Made by a program: the position numbers and the translations under genes | Assembly (NCBI GenBank): GCA_035771165.1 | Contig: JAWNZC010000322.1 | Coordinates: 5,300,001-5,364,000 of the forward strand | Reading direction: 5' to 3' | Length of the DNA: 64,000 nt | From: Paragorgia papillata | Lineage: Eukaryota; Cnidaria; Anthozoa; Scleralcyonacea; Coralliidae | Notes under the pieces: model-generated | The model's input: the letters and a program-made list of their open reading frames with translations, nothing else | Told to the model about the DNA's origin: nothing | Databases searched by the model: none | Part shown: piece by piece, positions 46,390-56,929 of the stretch | Layout: each line of letters begins with the position of its first letter | Numbering within the stretch: position 1 is the stretch's first letter

Positions 46390-46510
46390 GCCAGAGGGGG
46401 GAGGCAGAGGGGGCTACAGCCCCACAGCCCCCCTGTTGGGGAACCCTTGTCCCCCCTTTTTTTTGGGGGGGGGGAATTTACAGATTTGTTGGGGAATGAT
46501 CTGGACGAAA
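46390..46510. repeat. C/G-rich short repeat
   Basis: ggggtggcgccagagggggg opens a stretch with runs of C and G, ending near ggggggaatttacag. It looks like a decayed small DNA element. Confidence 0.35.
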
Positions 46511-47099
46511 AATTATATTAACAAGTGACAAAGAACTTTTTAACTGATTAAGCCAGACAAGTCAGTAATTAATGCTTTAATAGTGAAACAAGACGCCTGG
46601 GTCAGGCGTTCACTCGGGCTACTGGCAAACTGCAGAGGTGCTTGGGGGTAAAAGATACTGATTGTAGTGTTATTGCAGCAATCACACAATTGAAGGCTGA
46701 ATCGAAGGCCTCTCAGCCTCCGCAGAGGCTCTTTACCGCGCTAGCAAAGGTGGGAGTGAGGAAGACCAGATGAATGTGGTGCATACTTCACAGAGGTGAA
46801 CATACTACTTGAACTACAAAGTCAGTCCGTCTCTTTCGAAAGCTACCAACAATGTGCAAGAACACCTTGATCAAAAGGAAAAGCTGTTCAACTTTTTGTC
46901 CAACTCCAAAAGCAAAACGAGCAAAGAACTAACAACATGCCTCACGGCCTCACTCAGTCAAACGGCTAACAACTCACCGGAAGTATGAATAGTGGTGGAA
47001 GTAAAAAGTGCAAAAACGCAAAATCGTGACACCCAAAAAGGAAGAAAAAACCCGAGCCGAAACCAGACTCGGTCTACCACAGTAGCCCGAGTAATAAAA

Positions 47100-47300
47100 G
47101 TATATATATATATATATAGAAGTATGTTGATAAAAATTATCAGGTTCAAAGTCATATGCATAGGATAGAGTGCTCAATACGTAAACGCAGAGCGAAATAA
47201 CAAACAAAGTGAAAACACTGATTACTTCATTGGAGTTTATTCACAACAAACTTGTTTCGTATGACAATCCGAAGCTTGCCACACTCATCAGGTGAATGAT
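47100..47300 (-). mobile_element. Hammerhead retroelement unit, family b
   Basis: Reading the minus strand: ribozyme (47297-47239), 45 nt, hairpin GCTC-TGCG-ttta-CGTA-TT-GAGC (47193-47172), cactctatcc, about 45 nt, then (TA)n (47118-47100). This matches the order in families a and c. Hammerheads of this kind are known from Penelope-like elements and retrozymes. No reverse transcriptase is present, so the unit is non-autonomous. Confidence 0.7.
47239..47297 (-). ncRNA. Hammerhead ribozyme, family b (HHR-3)
   Basis: Minus strand: stem I ATTCAC (47297-47292) pairs perfectly with GTGAAT (47244-47239). The core CTGATGA is at 47291-47285. Stem II GTGTG...CATAC can pair with a few wobbles and has an inner GCAA/TTGT pairing. 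GAAA is at 47258-47255. Stem III is ACA/TGT with loop AGTT. The cleavage site is GTT, after 47245. Every conserved core base is present. This is the clearest type I hammerhead in the window. Confidence 0.88.
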
Positions 47301-47387
47301 ATATAGCTTACAGTGCAGTAGAATATATGAGATGCATGCGTCAAATGGGGATAGTGTTACAATTACATAGGGATTAGGTGGGAAATT

Positions 47388-47411
47388 TATATATATATAT
47401 ATATATATATA
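47388..47411. repeat. (TA)n tract between hammerhead units
   Basis: It is about 24 bp of TA. It ends the tail of family c (minus strand) and precedes the family b unit. Confidence 0.9.
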
Positions 47412-47445
47412 CTGTAGAAGATGTTGTAAAAACTTTTGGCAGAGT

Positions 47446-47465
47446 GCTCGATGGGAATCCAGAGC
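47446..47465 (-). repeat. Tail hairpin of family c
   Basis: Minus strand GCTC-TGG-attc-CCA-TC-GAGC followed by actctgcc. It has the same architecture as the hairpins at 19279, 47172 and 47965 but different stem bases, with pairing kept. Confidence 0.65.
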
Positions 47466-47508
47466 ATATTATAGTTAAAGTTCAAAGACTCAACAGGTTT
47501 GATTAGAC

Positions 47509-47566
47509 ATTTTATTACTATTTAGTTTCGTGCCACAAATATTGTGTGGTACTCTTCAGATAAAAT
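47509..47566 (-). ncRNA. Hammerhead ribozyme, family c (HHR-4)
   Basis: Minus strand: stem I ATTTTAT (47566-47560) pairs perfectly with ATAAAAT (47515-47509). The core is CTGAAGA (47559-47553); the variable seventh core position is A, which the hammerhead consensus allows. Stem II has CCACA/TGTGG, then GAAA (47529-47526). Stem III is ACT/AGT with loop AAAT. The cleavage site is GTA, after 47516. It is the mirror copy of HHR-5. Confidence 0.87.
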
Positions 47567-47750
47567 GGTCTAATGACTAAGATGTAACCAACCACAAGTG
47601 GATATATTCATGTACATATACTATATCACTAAAAAAACGGTTAAAACCTTTGAATATTCAAACTAACGAATGAACGTTAAGAATTTCCAAATAATCCCTA
47701 TCTAGACACTTATATAATCATCTCTGTAACTACATCTTAGTCATTAGACC

Positions 47751-47808
47751 ATTTTATCTGAAGAGTACCACACAATATTTGTGGCACGAAACTAAATAGT
47801 AATAAAAT
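47751..47808 (+). ncRNA. Hammerhead ribozyme, family c (HHR-5)
   Basis: It has the same fold as HHR-4 on the plus strand: ATTTTAT (47751-47757), CTGAAGA (47758-47764), stem II, GAAA (47788-47791), ACT-AAAT-AGT, then A at 47801 and ATAAAAT (47802-47808). HHR-4 and HHR-5 are head-to-head arms of an inverted repeat with about 185 bp between them. Confidence 0.87.
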
Positions 47809-47839
47809 GTCTAATCAAACCTGTTGAGTCTTTGAACTT

Positions 47840-47843
<4 letters not shown>

Positions 47844-47877
<34 letters not shown>

Positions 47878-47899
47878 AAGTTCAAAGACTCAACAGGTT

Positions 47900-47930
<31 letters not shown>
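47844..47930. repeat. (TA)n tracts around a short family c fragment
   Basis: Two TA tracts (47844-47872 and 47903-47930) flank agttaaagttcaaagactca acaggtttga, a piece of the family c 3' region. This suggests repeated insertion into, or extension of, TA tracts. Confidence 0.75.
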
Positions 47931-47934
<4 letters not shown>

Positions 47935-47964
47935 TGAGTTTTGGTTCACGAAATGTTAGAGAGT

Positions 47965-47989
47965 GCTCAATACCATATATAGATAGAGC
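47965..47989 (-). repeat. Tail hairpin of family a
   Basis: Minus strand GCTC-TATC-tatatat-GGTA-TT-GAGC, identical to the hairpin at 19279-19303, 36 nt downstream of HHR-6. Confidence 0.7.
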
Positions 47990-48024
47990 AAAATACAAAG
48001 TATGAAGTATAGTTTTACCTTAAA

Positions 48025-48070
48025 GTCTTCGCTACCAGAGGTTTCACCCTAAACGGGATCATCAGGCGAC
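48025..48070 (-). ncRNA. Hammerhead ribozyme, family a (HHR-6)
   Basis: It has the same layout as HHR-2: CTGATGA (48065-48059), TCCC/GGGT around GTTTA, GAAA (48045-48042), ACC-TCT-GGT, A, then GCGAAGAC (48032-48025) pairing with the strand before the core. A truncated plus-strand arm without CTGATGA (about 48071-48105) follows, as in the 19.2-kb copy, then (TA)n at 48133-48160. Confidence 0.75.
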
Positions 48071-48129
48071 TCGTTTAGGGTGAAACCTCTGGTAGCGAAA
48101 ACTTTAAGGTAAAACTATACTTCATACTT

Positions 48130-48161
<32 letters not shown>

Positions 48162-48649
48162 CTTCTTTATTGCTGTAGACTTAAATTTTGTGTTTGAATT
48201 TTTGAACACAAGAACCAATTGACTTAAGTTGCATGTTTTACACCCATATGTATTCAATGCACACAGTATGTGCTATCTTGAAATGAAATATAAAAAAAAC
48301 TCATTCATAAATTTAAAAATAAATATTAATTGATTTGTGTGTCTGTTTGCTTTTCACTCATTTTCATGCTTTTCTTGTCCTTTGGCTTCTCTATATCTGT
48401 TTCTGTGTAAAAAGCTGTCGTCACATGTACGCTTTGCGTACCTATTTTTTATGTTTGTGTTTGTTTTCTGAGTTTCTGTCGCTTACAGGAAGATTTTTGT
48501 TTGGGAAATTAACTGACTACTTTGAAATAGCATTGCAAAGATTGTAATGTATGCAGTCATAATAGCCATGAAATATTCCGATAAACACAAACATTTTGTG
48601 ACAACATTAAAATTTTGTCATGAATATTATAAATAATAATATATATAAT

Positions 48650-48825
48650 ATCCCGGGAAACGAGAGGGTTGTTGTTAGGTTTAGGTCCAACGGGGGGGTT
48701 GTGGTTAGAGTTAGGGTTTAGAGGTTGGGGGTGGGGGGTTGAGAATTAGTTTTTTTTAAATTAACAATTATTGTTAATTGTAGGCCATTGCACACTTACT
48801 GATTATTGGTAATTCTAGATGAGAG
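48650..48825. repeat. G-rich dispersed repeat (gttagggtttagaggttggg)
   Basis: The family word ggttgtggttag...tagggtt with ttaaattaacaattattg recurs at 53095-53290, and inverted at about 31980-32065. It is non-coding. Confidence 0.5.
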
Positions 48826-48949
48826 GATATGCTGCTGGGAACGAGATTGTGTCTGGCTCTTTTTCTCTTCGTTCTCCGCCCCAGTCCCCAGAAGAAAAAG
48901 AAAGGCCTGATAGATCAGGCTCTGGTGTAAACAGTGCTTCCACTTTGAA

Positions 48950-49090
48950 GGAAATTTCCTTTTGAAAGGAAATTTCCTTTTGAAAGTTAATTTCCTTTTG
49001 AAAGGAAATTTTGACAAAATGAAGGAAATTTGAAGGAAATGCAATTCTGAAGGAAATTTTGAAAAATAAAGGAAATTTGAAGGAATTTTT
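48950..49090. repeat. GGAAATTTCCTTTTGAAA repeats
   Basis: The palindrome ggaaatttcc with ttttgaaa spacers recurs several times in 140 bp, with a weaker echo at 49625-49690. No coding evidence supports the frames crossing it. Confidence 0.6.
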
Positions 49091-49990
49091 AAAATTATTT
49101 AAAAATATTAATAATAGCACATGTTTTCTGCAGTTTCTTTACTTTCTTTACACACTAACATCTAAAACCCACTTCACAACTCCCAAACTCGAATAAAAGA
49201 ATAAATCAGCAACAGTGCCAACAGAACAACAATCTATTCTATTAATATTCGCTCAATCTCGTACCCAGGCTCTAGTTAGGGAGCCCCGAGCAAATTGTTC
49301 TTTCTATTCTGTCGTTATATTATAGATTTATAGTTACTTATAATTTCATGTTTGTAATATACATTACCACAAAAATTTTTAGGGTCAGTACATAGACAGT
49401 ATGCTGCTTACTGCTTATAATCACATTTGATTTTTTTTATGTTCATATTACAGTTAATTGCTCCATGTTTGATTATTTGTAATATAAAGTATAAAAAATT
49501 AATTATTACTAGGACTTTATCGTGACGTCATAGTGATGGTGCCATGATGGACGTGTGAACGGGGTAGAGTGTTCTTTCGCTGATTTCAAGTACAAATGTT
49601 ACAAAACTATGCTTCGTTTGACATTTTCGAAGGAAATTTGAAGGAAATGTTGGTCAAACTCAGGACAAAAAAAAGGAAATTTCAGATTTTCAAAGTGGAA
49701 GCACTCGTCGGCAACAAATCTGAGTCAGCTCGCAGTGCTCGGAAGAAGGTTTGTGATTGGTCTAGAGCTTTTTCAACAAATTTAATTATTAACAAACGCT
49801 ACCATTATATTAGTTAATTTTATTATAAATTAAGACCGGTCTCAAACACGACACATCGCATGGAACGGGTATAGGTTCCTCGTTTAGTTTGTCACTCTCG
49901 AGGCTTTGCTTTTGCTGTCATTGTTACTTATATATCCTACTTACCAAACTCATAAGGGAACACCTGATGCATTGCTAAACAACTGGGGAC

Positions 49991-50265
49991 ATGTTTTCAC
50001 ATGGATTTTGACGGTTTTGAATGGATGGCATGCATGTTGGTGATCAACACGGATCTCCCTCGTTGTTTTGGATGAGGCTTGGATTGACCAAGGTGACTGC
50101 CGCAAATTTCACAGTTCTCCCACTGTGATTCAAACATCTCTTGCCAACCAGATGGATTTGCATCCATTTTTCCAGCTTGCTGAATTACAACTTTAGGGAT
50201 GTTGTACGGTAGGGTGCACTTCATTTTAAGTGTCATACTGTTACGTTGCGTGCTTTGCTGCAACT
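49991..50265 (-). pseudogene. Cysteine-rich protein fragment, C-terminal part
   Basis: The minus strand has LPYNIPKVVIQQAGKMDANP, then WENCEICGSHLGQSKPHPKQ and RSVLITNMHA. The paired Cys (CEIC) and the style suggest a zinc-binding module. It follows the fragment at 50290-51018 in another frame, so the two are probably parts of one broken gene. I do not recognise the family with certainty; it may be transposon-derived. Confidence 0.45.
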
Positions 50266-50289
50266 TCCATTATCCTCACAATTACTTAA

Positions 50290-51018
50290 TCAGAATCTGA
50301 AGACTACTGGTAGTTGTTTGAAAATCCCAAGCGACAACAAGATATGACAATGAATGCAAATCCTTCGGGATTTTTGCTGTTTTGACCTGACCATCATGCT
50401 CTTACAGTCTTTTGAGCAGCATCGCATCTCTTTATCAGTAACACGAACATGACAGTAGCCAGCAGTGCTGTTGGTGGTTGCTAAGTTTCCAAACACACAA
50501 TACATCGTTGGAGAAACATGGACAGCAATTGGGAAATTATGTCCTATACATGCAGTAGCAATCTTCCTCAGACCTTCTCTTGTGCTATCATCACATGGAT
50601 AAGAGCTACAGGTGTTAGCATCTGGGAGCTCGCTAAAAATTTGAAGTGGACTGATACAACCTTCAATGCTTTTCAGATGCCCACAATTAAAGTTTGCCAC
50701 TTTCCGACTGTTGACATGGATCGCTCTATCCTGTTTGCAGATATGATGTTGGCATACTGATGAATCCCCCTCTTTAATCACCATGCAACGGTCATCATGT
50801 GTGCTGGTATTCACAGAATAAATGGTTATTCCTTCTGATTGGACAACCAATGTGCACTTTGGTACCAATGGACGTGGCTTTTTGTTGGAAATATACGAAC
50901 CTCCAAGCTCGTACCCACATCCAGAGCAATGTGGAGGTTTGTATCGACTATGGTAATGCATAGCGCACTGGGGACATGATCCTTTACCACGTTGGGACCA
51001 GCTGATAGGAGATGCATG
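50290..51018 (-). CDS. Cysteine-rich protein of unknown function, probable exon or gene relic
   Basis: A frame of about 240 codons opens right after a possible acceptor (ataattag, before 51018). It starts with CPQCAMHYHSRYKPPHCSGC, a four-Cys zinc-ribbon pattern, then GYELGG. Later it has many Cys and His (CQHHICKQ, FNCGHLKSIEGC, RRICIHCHILL). It ends at a stop at 50290, and homologous-looking coding resumes in another frame. No function is claimed. The stop and frame change suggest decay, and its origin could be a mobile element. Confidence 0.5.
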   Translation of the reverse strand, partial: HASPISWSQRGKGSCPQCAMHYHSRYKPPHCSGCGYELGGSYISNKKPRPLVPKCTLVVQSEGITIYSVNTSTHDDRCMVIKEGDSSVCQHHICKQDRAIHVNSRKVANFNCGHLKSIEGCISPLQIFSELPDANTCSSYPCDDSTREGLRKIATACIGHNFPIAVHVSPTMYCVFGNLATTNSTAGYCHVRVTDKEMRCCSKDCKSMMVRSKQQKSRRICIHCHILLSLGIFKQLPVVFRF

Positions 51019-51157
51019 CTAATTATAAAATGTCAATGTTACTACACATTAATTTCTGTCTATAGATTTAGACATAAAATAGAATAGACTTTCCATGCAG
51101 GAACAGGACATGAAACACATTTTCATTCATACAAATTTAAAAATCATTTTATTGTTA

Positions 51158-51222
51158 ACACTTTGAGGCCTGGACCTCTCCCTGTGCTGAATAAAATCGT
51201 CTGGCGTTAGGCCTCAAAGTGT
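51158..51222. repeat. 65-bp mini inverted-repeat element
   Basis: ACACTTTGAGGCCT and AGGCCTCAAAGTGT are perfect ends around gtgctgaataaaatcgtctg. Related to 43071-43210. Confidence 0.6.
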
Positions 51223-51478
51223 ACAGTAGAAAATGTAATTGGTAACCTGAATGTCATTCCTTTATTTGTTCCCGCCTTCCGAATTAAGGCGGGAACAAAT
51301 AAAGGCCAAATTTAGCCTACGTCAAAACATGATGAGTTGACATTTTGTAATAATCATAACACATTATTTTGTAAAACAGGAGATATGGACTTGTAAAACG
51401 CGGACCAACTATAGCAGTGGACAGGCAAGCGGGCGGCGTGTTACACTGTTCATTGCATGTATGTATAATGTATGTATG

Positions 51479-51482
<4 letters not shown>

Positions 51483-51540
<58 letters not shown>
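51483..51540. repeat. (TA)n microsatellite
   Basis: It is about 58 bp of TA, flanked by tgtatgtatgtatg and acatgtacatgtac. Confidence 0.95.
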
Positions 51541-51544
<4 letters not shown>

Positions 51545-53090
51545 CATGTACATGTACAGCTAAAGCCTAAAGCAATTAAGGTTGTCCAAAAGACCGAAGC
51601 CAAGCGGGAAAAGTACGATGGGAATCACTATATTTAAATAGCGAAGCACACAGTCGCCAAAAGTCCGACAAATCTCTAGGGATTATTAATAATAACAAAC
51701 ATGAATCATTGATGTAGTCTGTGATTCGCTTGGCGAGTAAATGCTGAAAAGAATTTGCATTAATTATTCAATTTGCTGAACGTCGGAACATTGAAGTTGT
51801 CCCCGTTATTTCGTTATAGTAATTCCCATCGTATTTTCCCACCCTTGGCTTTGGCCTTTTGGCTTTGTTGGGGACAACATTAATTATTTAGTCGTATATA
51901 CTTCAGTTAATAACAAAAGATTCGGATTTCTAACAAACAAGTGGAATTTTGACTAGTAACTGATAAGCGTCGGCACAGCAAATTAAGCGACATTCCTCGC
52001 ACAAAAATATTTTTACGTTGGCGTTAATCTGTGAAAGCAGTGAAAGTCACACGTACTGTAAAGACACGATATATGAGAACCATAGTGACAATGCAATTAA
52101 CGAAGGTTTTTAACACTCCAGATTTTCCCAGTGAACGGAACTAGATTTTTATCTGGTTGCACCTACACCCAAGGGGAGTTTTGACTAGTAACTGATAAGC
52201 GTAGGCACAGCAGCAAATTAAGCGACATTCCTCGCACGAAAATATTTCTATATACGCATACGGCTGTCCAGGGCTTTTCCAAGAGGTGAGAAAATCGTGT
52301 GGCATTAATCTGTTAAAGTTCATATATCCTGTCTTTACAGCAGTGACAATACAATTAACGAATATTTTTACAACATTTCAGATTTTCCCAGTGAGCGGAC
52401 TAGATTTTTATCTAGATTTTTATCCGTAACTTTCTCCTGTCCGAATCGGTCTTTAGTGTTTTATCCTGGCTAACGCTAGACGATTTTACTCACCTCTGGG
52501 GAAGCCCTTTGACTGGAATATGAGTTAAGCAATGGAAGTTCTAATTCATTACTCTACTACGCACACGACAACTGGGAGTGTGGAGAATCTTGCTGCGGCG
52601 TCCAGTGTTGGAGACGAACAGCTCTTTAATGAAACATTGCTAGACTACACGTATAGATTCTACTAAATATGTGTGATAGATTACATGAATGATGGCATGC
52701 ATGAAAACTATATACAAAGAAACAAACAAGCGCGATATACATGCAGAAACAGCTAGTGACAAAATATACAAGTATACTGCAAGATAGGTGAAGAACTGGA
52801 AACACAGTAGCTATGCACTATTACACAATTGGCTGGCATCAGGAAGTCCAGAAAAAACCTGTGATAAAAAAACCACATCTGGGAAAAACTTGACAGGAAA
52901 TCTGGGTCGGGACCGAGATAACCAGCGCTGCTCCCCGAACAGAGCGAACAGTGCAGTAATATACAAAGAAATAATATATAAAAAACAAACTATGTGACAG
53001 AAATAGACCAAATTAAAATACAAGTTTGACGACCAACACTGTTAACCGAGTGACTTCTGCAACGTGGTACTACTCTTTATATAGTCGTGG
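51541..53090. other. Intergenic stretch, no gene seen
   Basis: It contains a duplicated word (ttttgactagtaactgataagcgt near 51950 and 52180, with gcaaattaagcgacattcct) and a fragment of the 43.1-kb repeat near 52455-52495. No supported coding region. Confidence 0.45.
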
Positions 53091-53331
53091 TCGGGGTATG
53101 AGAGGCGGTACATTTTTCCGGAGGGTTGTGGTTAGGTTTAGGTCTACCGGGGGTTAGCTAGGGTTATGTTTAGGGTTTTCGGGGGGTTAGGGTTGGGGTG
53201 GTGGGTTGGGAATTAGTTTTTTTAAATTAACGATTATTGGTAATTCTAGGCATTTCACACTTACTGATTATTGGTAATTCTAGGTAGGAGGATATGCTGA
53301 AATAACCCAGGTACTTCATGAAAGCCTGACC

Positions 53332-53580
53332 CAATCTCGTTCCCAGAGCCCACGTTCCCCACCCGGGAAACGAGAGACTCTGGGATAATCCGTTTCACAT
53401 CGATATTTCATTGGTTTCTTTAATCCGTTTCACATCGATATTTCATAGTTCACACAGTGAACTCTATATATCTCTTCTTCCGGATAACAAGAATCCTGTT
53501 ATAGCGTGAACGGATTATCCCAGAGCCTCTCGTTTCCCGCTCGCTGGGTAAGGGGAACGTGGGCTCTGGGAACGAGATTG
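53332..53580. mobile_element. 249-bp MITE with 9-bp target duplication
   Basis: Ends CAATCTCGTTCCCAGAGCCC and its complement at the right are near-perfect inverted repeats. AGCCTGACC is duplicated (53323-53331 and 53581-53589). A nine-base duplication is usual for Mutator-like elements. It is inserted into a copy of the dispersed repeat also seen at 46.2 kb. Confidence 0.78.
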
Positions 53581-53766
53581 AGCCTGACCCCACCCCAACA
53601 CACACCCTAATCCTAACCACTCCTAACCAATAATTTCGTGAATATAGGACATGGATTTATAACCCTCTTCCTCTTCTTCCCAGAAAACACGCTTTCCAAA
53701 TTCTTAGAAAAATGACAAGAGTCGCAAAACTGTCATGACTGTTAGTGTTATCAGGAGCAGTCAAAA

Positions 53767-54816
53767 ATGGCTGCTGCTGTTCCACAGGAACCTAATAAAA
53801 AGGAACTAGTAAAACTGAAGGCGGAAATTCAAGACCTGTTGGCCAACGAAGGAGGAAAACTAGACGCTGGTGTTTTTAAAGACAAGTACAAGAATCGTTT
53901 TGGTAAAAAATTTAACCCTCCTAAACATGCATCGACGAAACTCACGGAGTTCTTACAGACGTACATGAACGATGTAGTCAAAATAACAAGAGAAAGAAGC
54001 ATAAATTTCATAGAATTGAAATCGAAAAGCAAAGAAACTGTTGCAGTGAAACAAAATGCTGCCGAAACTAGACAAAAACAAACGTACAAAGCGCCAACAA
54101 CACGAACTGCAGCTGTCAGTGGCGCGAGACCTTTGCTTTCACTTTCTCCTCAGTTGAATTTCCAGCTTTCTCATTCTGTGCCTCAAGAAAATTTATTGGC
54201 AAACAGTCCTTTAGCATTTCAAAAGAAGCAAGAGAATTATGAACCAGTGAATGATGGAAAATGTTGGGCAACAGCACAAAATGCACCTGTCATTGGCGTG
54301 AGGCCTCAGCTTTCACTTTATCCTCATTTGAATCCTCAACTTCCTCATTCTGTGCCTCGAGCAAATCTATTGGCAAACAGTTCTTTAGCATTTCAAAAGA
54401 AGCAAGAGAATGTTGAACTAGTTAAACCAGTGAGTGGTGACAAAGACTGGCCAACAATACAAGCTGCATCTGCTGCTGCGAAAACTGCAAGGCCCCACTT
54501 CATTTCTTATTCTGTTGATCCCCACTTTTCACTTCCTCCTCAGTTGAATCCTCAGCTTTCTCGAACTGCACCCAAAACAAATTATTTGGCAAACAGTTCT
54601 TCAATGAAACAACAGAATGTTGAACCAGGTCATCGTGATGTTAAAACTGAAGTGCTGAAAATTATTGAAGATCTGGCAAAAGAAAATTATGTTCATGTTG
54701 ATATTGTTGCAAAGAGGCTTTTTGAACGACTTCAAGTGAAAAATGCAAGACAACTTGGCTATCGAAGAAATGATGAGATACCTGGTATAAATGAGTTGGT
54801 AAGAAAACAACGAGAG
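53767..54816 (+). CDS. LOTUS (OST-HTH) domain protein, first coding exon
   Basis: It starts MAAAVPQEPNKKELVKLKAE. Residues about 11-85 fit a LOTUS/OST-HTH winged helix (LLANEGGKLDAGVFKDKY, then RFGKKFNP, then KLTEFLQT). A second LOTUS-like stretch (about 290-350) has NARQLGY, a common LOTUS motif. Between them a segment repeats three times (about 118-160, 176-219, 250-287) with LSLSPQLN..LSHSVP..NLLANS. LOTUS domains bind RNA (G-quadruplex) or the helicase Vasa, and occur in TDRD5, TDRD7, Oskar and MARF1. The exon likely ends at gag|gtaaat (54816); gttg|gtaaga at 54798 is an alternative donor. Later exons were not identified, so the exact member is unknown. Confidence 0.7.
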
Positions 54817-54907
54817 GTAAATATATATGTAGAATATCTTTTTTTAAATACATAATTGTAATTATTGTATTAAATAACATTTCAATCAATTTTCCTTACC
54901 TTTATTA

Positions 54908-56929
54908 AGGCTGGGGTGATTTGGATTTTAAAAAATACCAAAAACTGAAAACTGAAGAAAAAAACCCAAAAACCAACAAAATTTTTTAAAAGATGCATTC
55001 TCAGTTATTAAGAAATGAAAATGGAAAGATTTGAAAACACACATGCATGTAGTGAACCAACTGTAGTTAAATGAAAAACAAAACTCACCCAACTTATAGT
55101 TCCTTACAAAACAAATACTTTAGTATACTCACTGATGCTAAGTTCTTTACTTTTTGTCCTGGTTCTTCCTGAATTTCAGAGCAGCCATCAGGTCTTGTAT
55201 GTTTTCCTAGTGTTTTCATATTGTTTCAGGTAATGAGACCATTGTTTTCTGCATGCTCCCCTGAGGACCGAGAACAATATAAAAACGCTATGAAAACTCA
55301 TACGTGTGGACATGGCCTTATACTCTTGGTTCTTTTGCTAAGGTGGTAGTGATTGCCAAATGAAGGTTGTGACCAAAACATGGCACATTTTATTGTCCTT
55401 GCATGCTTTCTTTACTGTTGTGGCTATAGAAGCGTTCCTAAAATATTTTTGCAATTCATTTGATGTCTGAGCAATTCATTTGATGAAAATTATTGCTAAC
55501 TTCCTGTTTTGAATTTGATTGGATTTTTGAACAACCAATAAGAAAAAGGATTATTTGCCAAACACCAATCAAATTCAAAACAGAATTCAAAACAGGAAGT
55601 TGTCAATGAATCTTATTCAACTTGAGGAATATATTGCAACAACATTATTTTTAGGAATGCTTCTATTGCCACAACAGTAATTATTCGCTCCATTGTCAGT
55701 TGTGATCATAGCAATTTATTTCAATTCATCATTAAGCTTCTATATAGTATGAGAGGATATCGTGCATGTTCTTGGCAAGGTTGTTGGTGGTATATGGTTT
55801 TGCCATGCATATCTTGTCCCATCAGATGTCTGGTCTTCAAATTCCAGTTGTTATCAACCCAATGTAACATGTAACCCATGTACAGAGCAGCTTAGATCAT
55901 GGTCTAGCTTCCATTACCGATTCCTGTGTAAGGTGTTGCATCATAAAGTTTTTTTAACCCCCTTATTCTTAGAAAATGTGGTCATGCTTGGGATCTGGTA
56001 TCAGGGCTCCAGCACATTTCATTAGTTGTTGAAAACCTGGTTGGCTTACCGCGTTGAAGGCTATGTATGTTATCTTTACAAAGAAAGTGTGTGATGTAAT
56101 TGATATCGCTGGTTGGTCCAAAGGGGGTAATTTTACTGAATGCACTTTTGATAGTTGGCTATGACAAGGTTGAAGATCCGGGTGTCATAGCAGAACTTTT
56201 TATCCAATCTTTGAGGATCGCCTTACACTTTTTCTGATTTATTAAATACTGGCCCGGATCAGGTGGTTTCTTCACAAATGCATCACTAGGTTTGATATGT
56301 CACAGTCTGCATGCAAATTTGGCAGATAGGGCCAATCCTGCATCTCATCAGTTTTCTCCTAAAACTGCCAAACTAAACTGGTACTAATCCCAACATTTCG
56401 ATTACATGAGTAAGTACAGTATGAAGTCAATTGATAAGTGTAAACAAGGCTATACATTGGAGCAGCTTTTATAGATGCTATCCCTGTGGCAAGTGAATGA
56501 CTTTTTTTTTGAGATCTGATAAACCACGCAGTTATTAATTAAATAATACCAAACCAAAGTTGATCTGATTGGCTGTTGCCATTATGGGTGACTGAATAAT
56601 CTAGCGATGAGTCATACACTACCTGTCTTTGCAGAGGTCCACCCACATTTTAGCCAATCATATTTGGAGTTGGTTTGATGTGATCTTTTCTGAGTTCTGT
56701 GAGGTGTACTGTAAGTACATGTACTCTTACTATGAATGAAATCAGGGTATGAATGAAATTGGGGTTTTCTCCACAATATTTTTTGTTTTTTTCCTGCTTT
56801 TTTTTTGGTTTTCCAGTTGTTTTTTTTGGTTTTCCAGTTTTTCAGTTTTCCAAATAAGAACAAAACCAAACAAATCGATCTTCTTAAAAAACCGATTTTT
56901 TCCAGTATACCGATAAACCACCCCAGCCT
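54908..56929. mobile_element. 2.0-kb inverted-repeat element after the LOTUS exon
   Basis: AGGCTGGGGTG at the left is mirrored by CACCCCAGCCT at the right, with ATTA on both outer sides. Subterminal A-rich (left) and T-rich (right) stretches pair with each other (aaaactgaaaactgaag against ttttcagttttcc). It contains a smaller hairpin element (55412-55680). No transposase is recognised. Confidence 0.55.
55412..55680. mobile_element. Hairpin MITE nested in the 2.0-kb element
   Basis: ttactgttgtggctatagaa and its near-complement ttctattgccacaacagtaa form the ends. Inner arms cttcctgttttgaatttgat and atcaaattcaaaacag pair too. Confidence 0.65.

Noticed and set aside
55762..56025. Cys-containing 87-codon frame
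   Set aside because: It lies within a non-autonomous inverted-repeat element and shows no recognisable domain or splice context.
56335..56375. ctgatga on the minus strand
   Set aside because: No GAAA follows at stem II distance and flanks do not pair.
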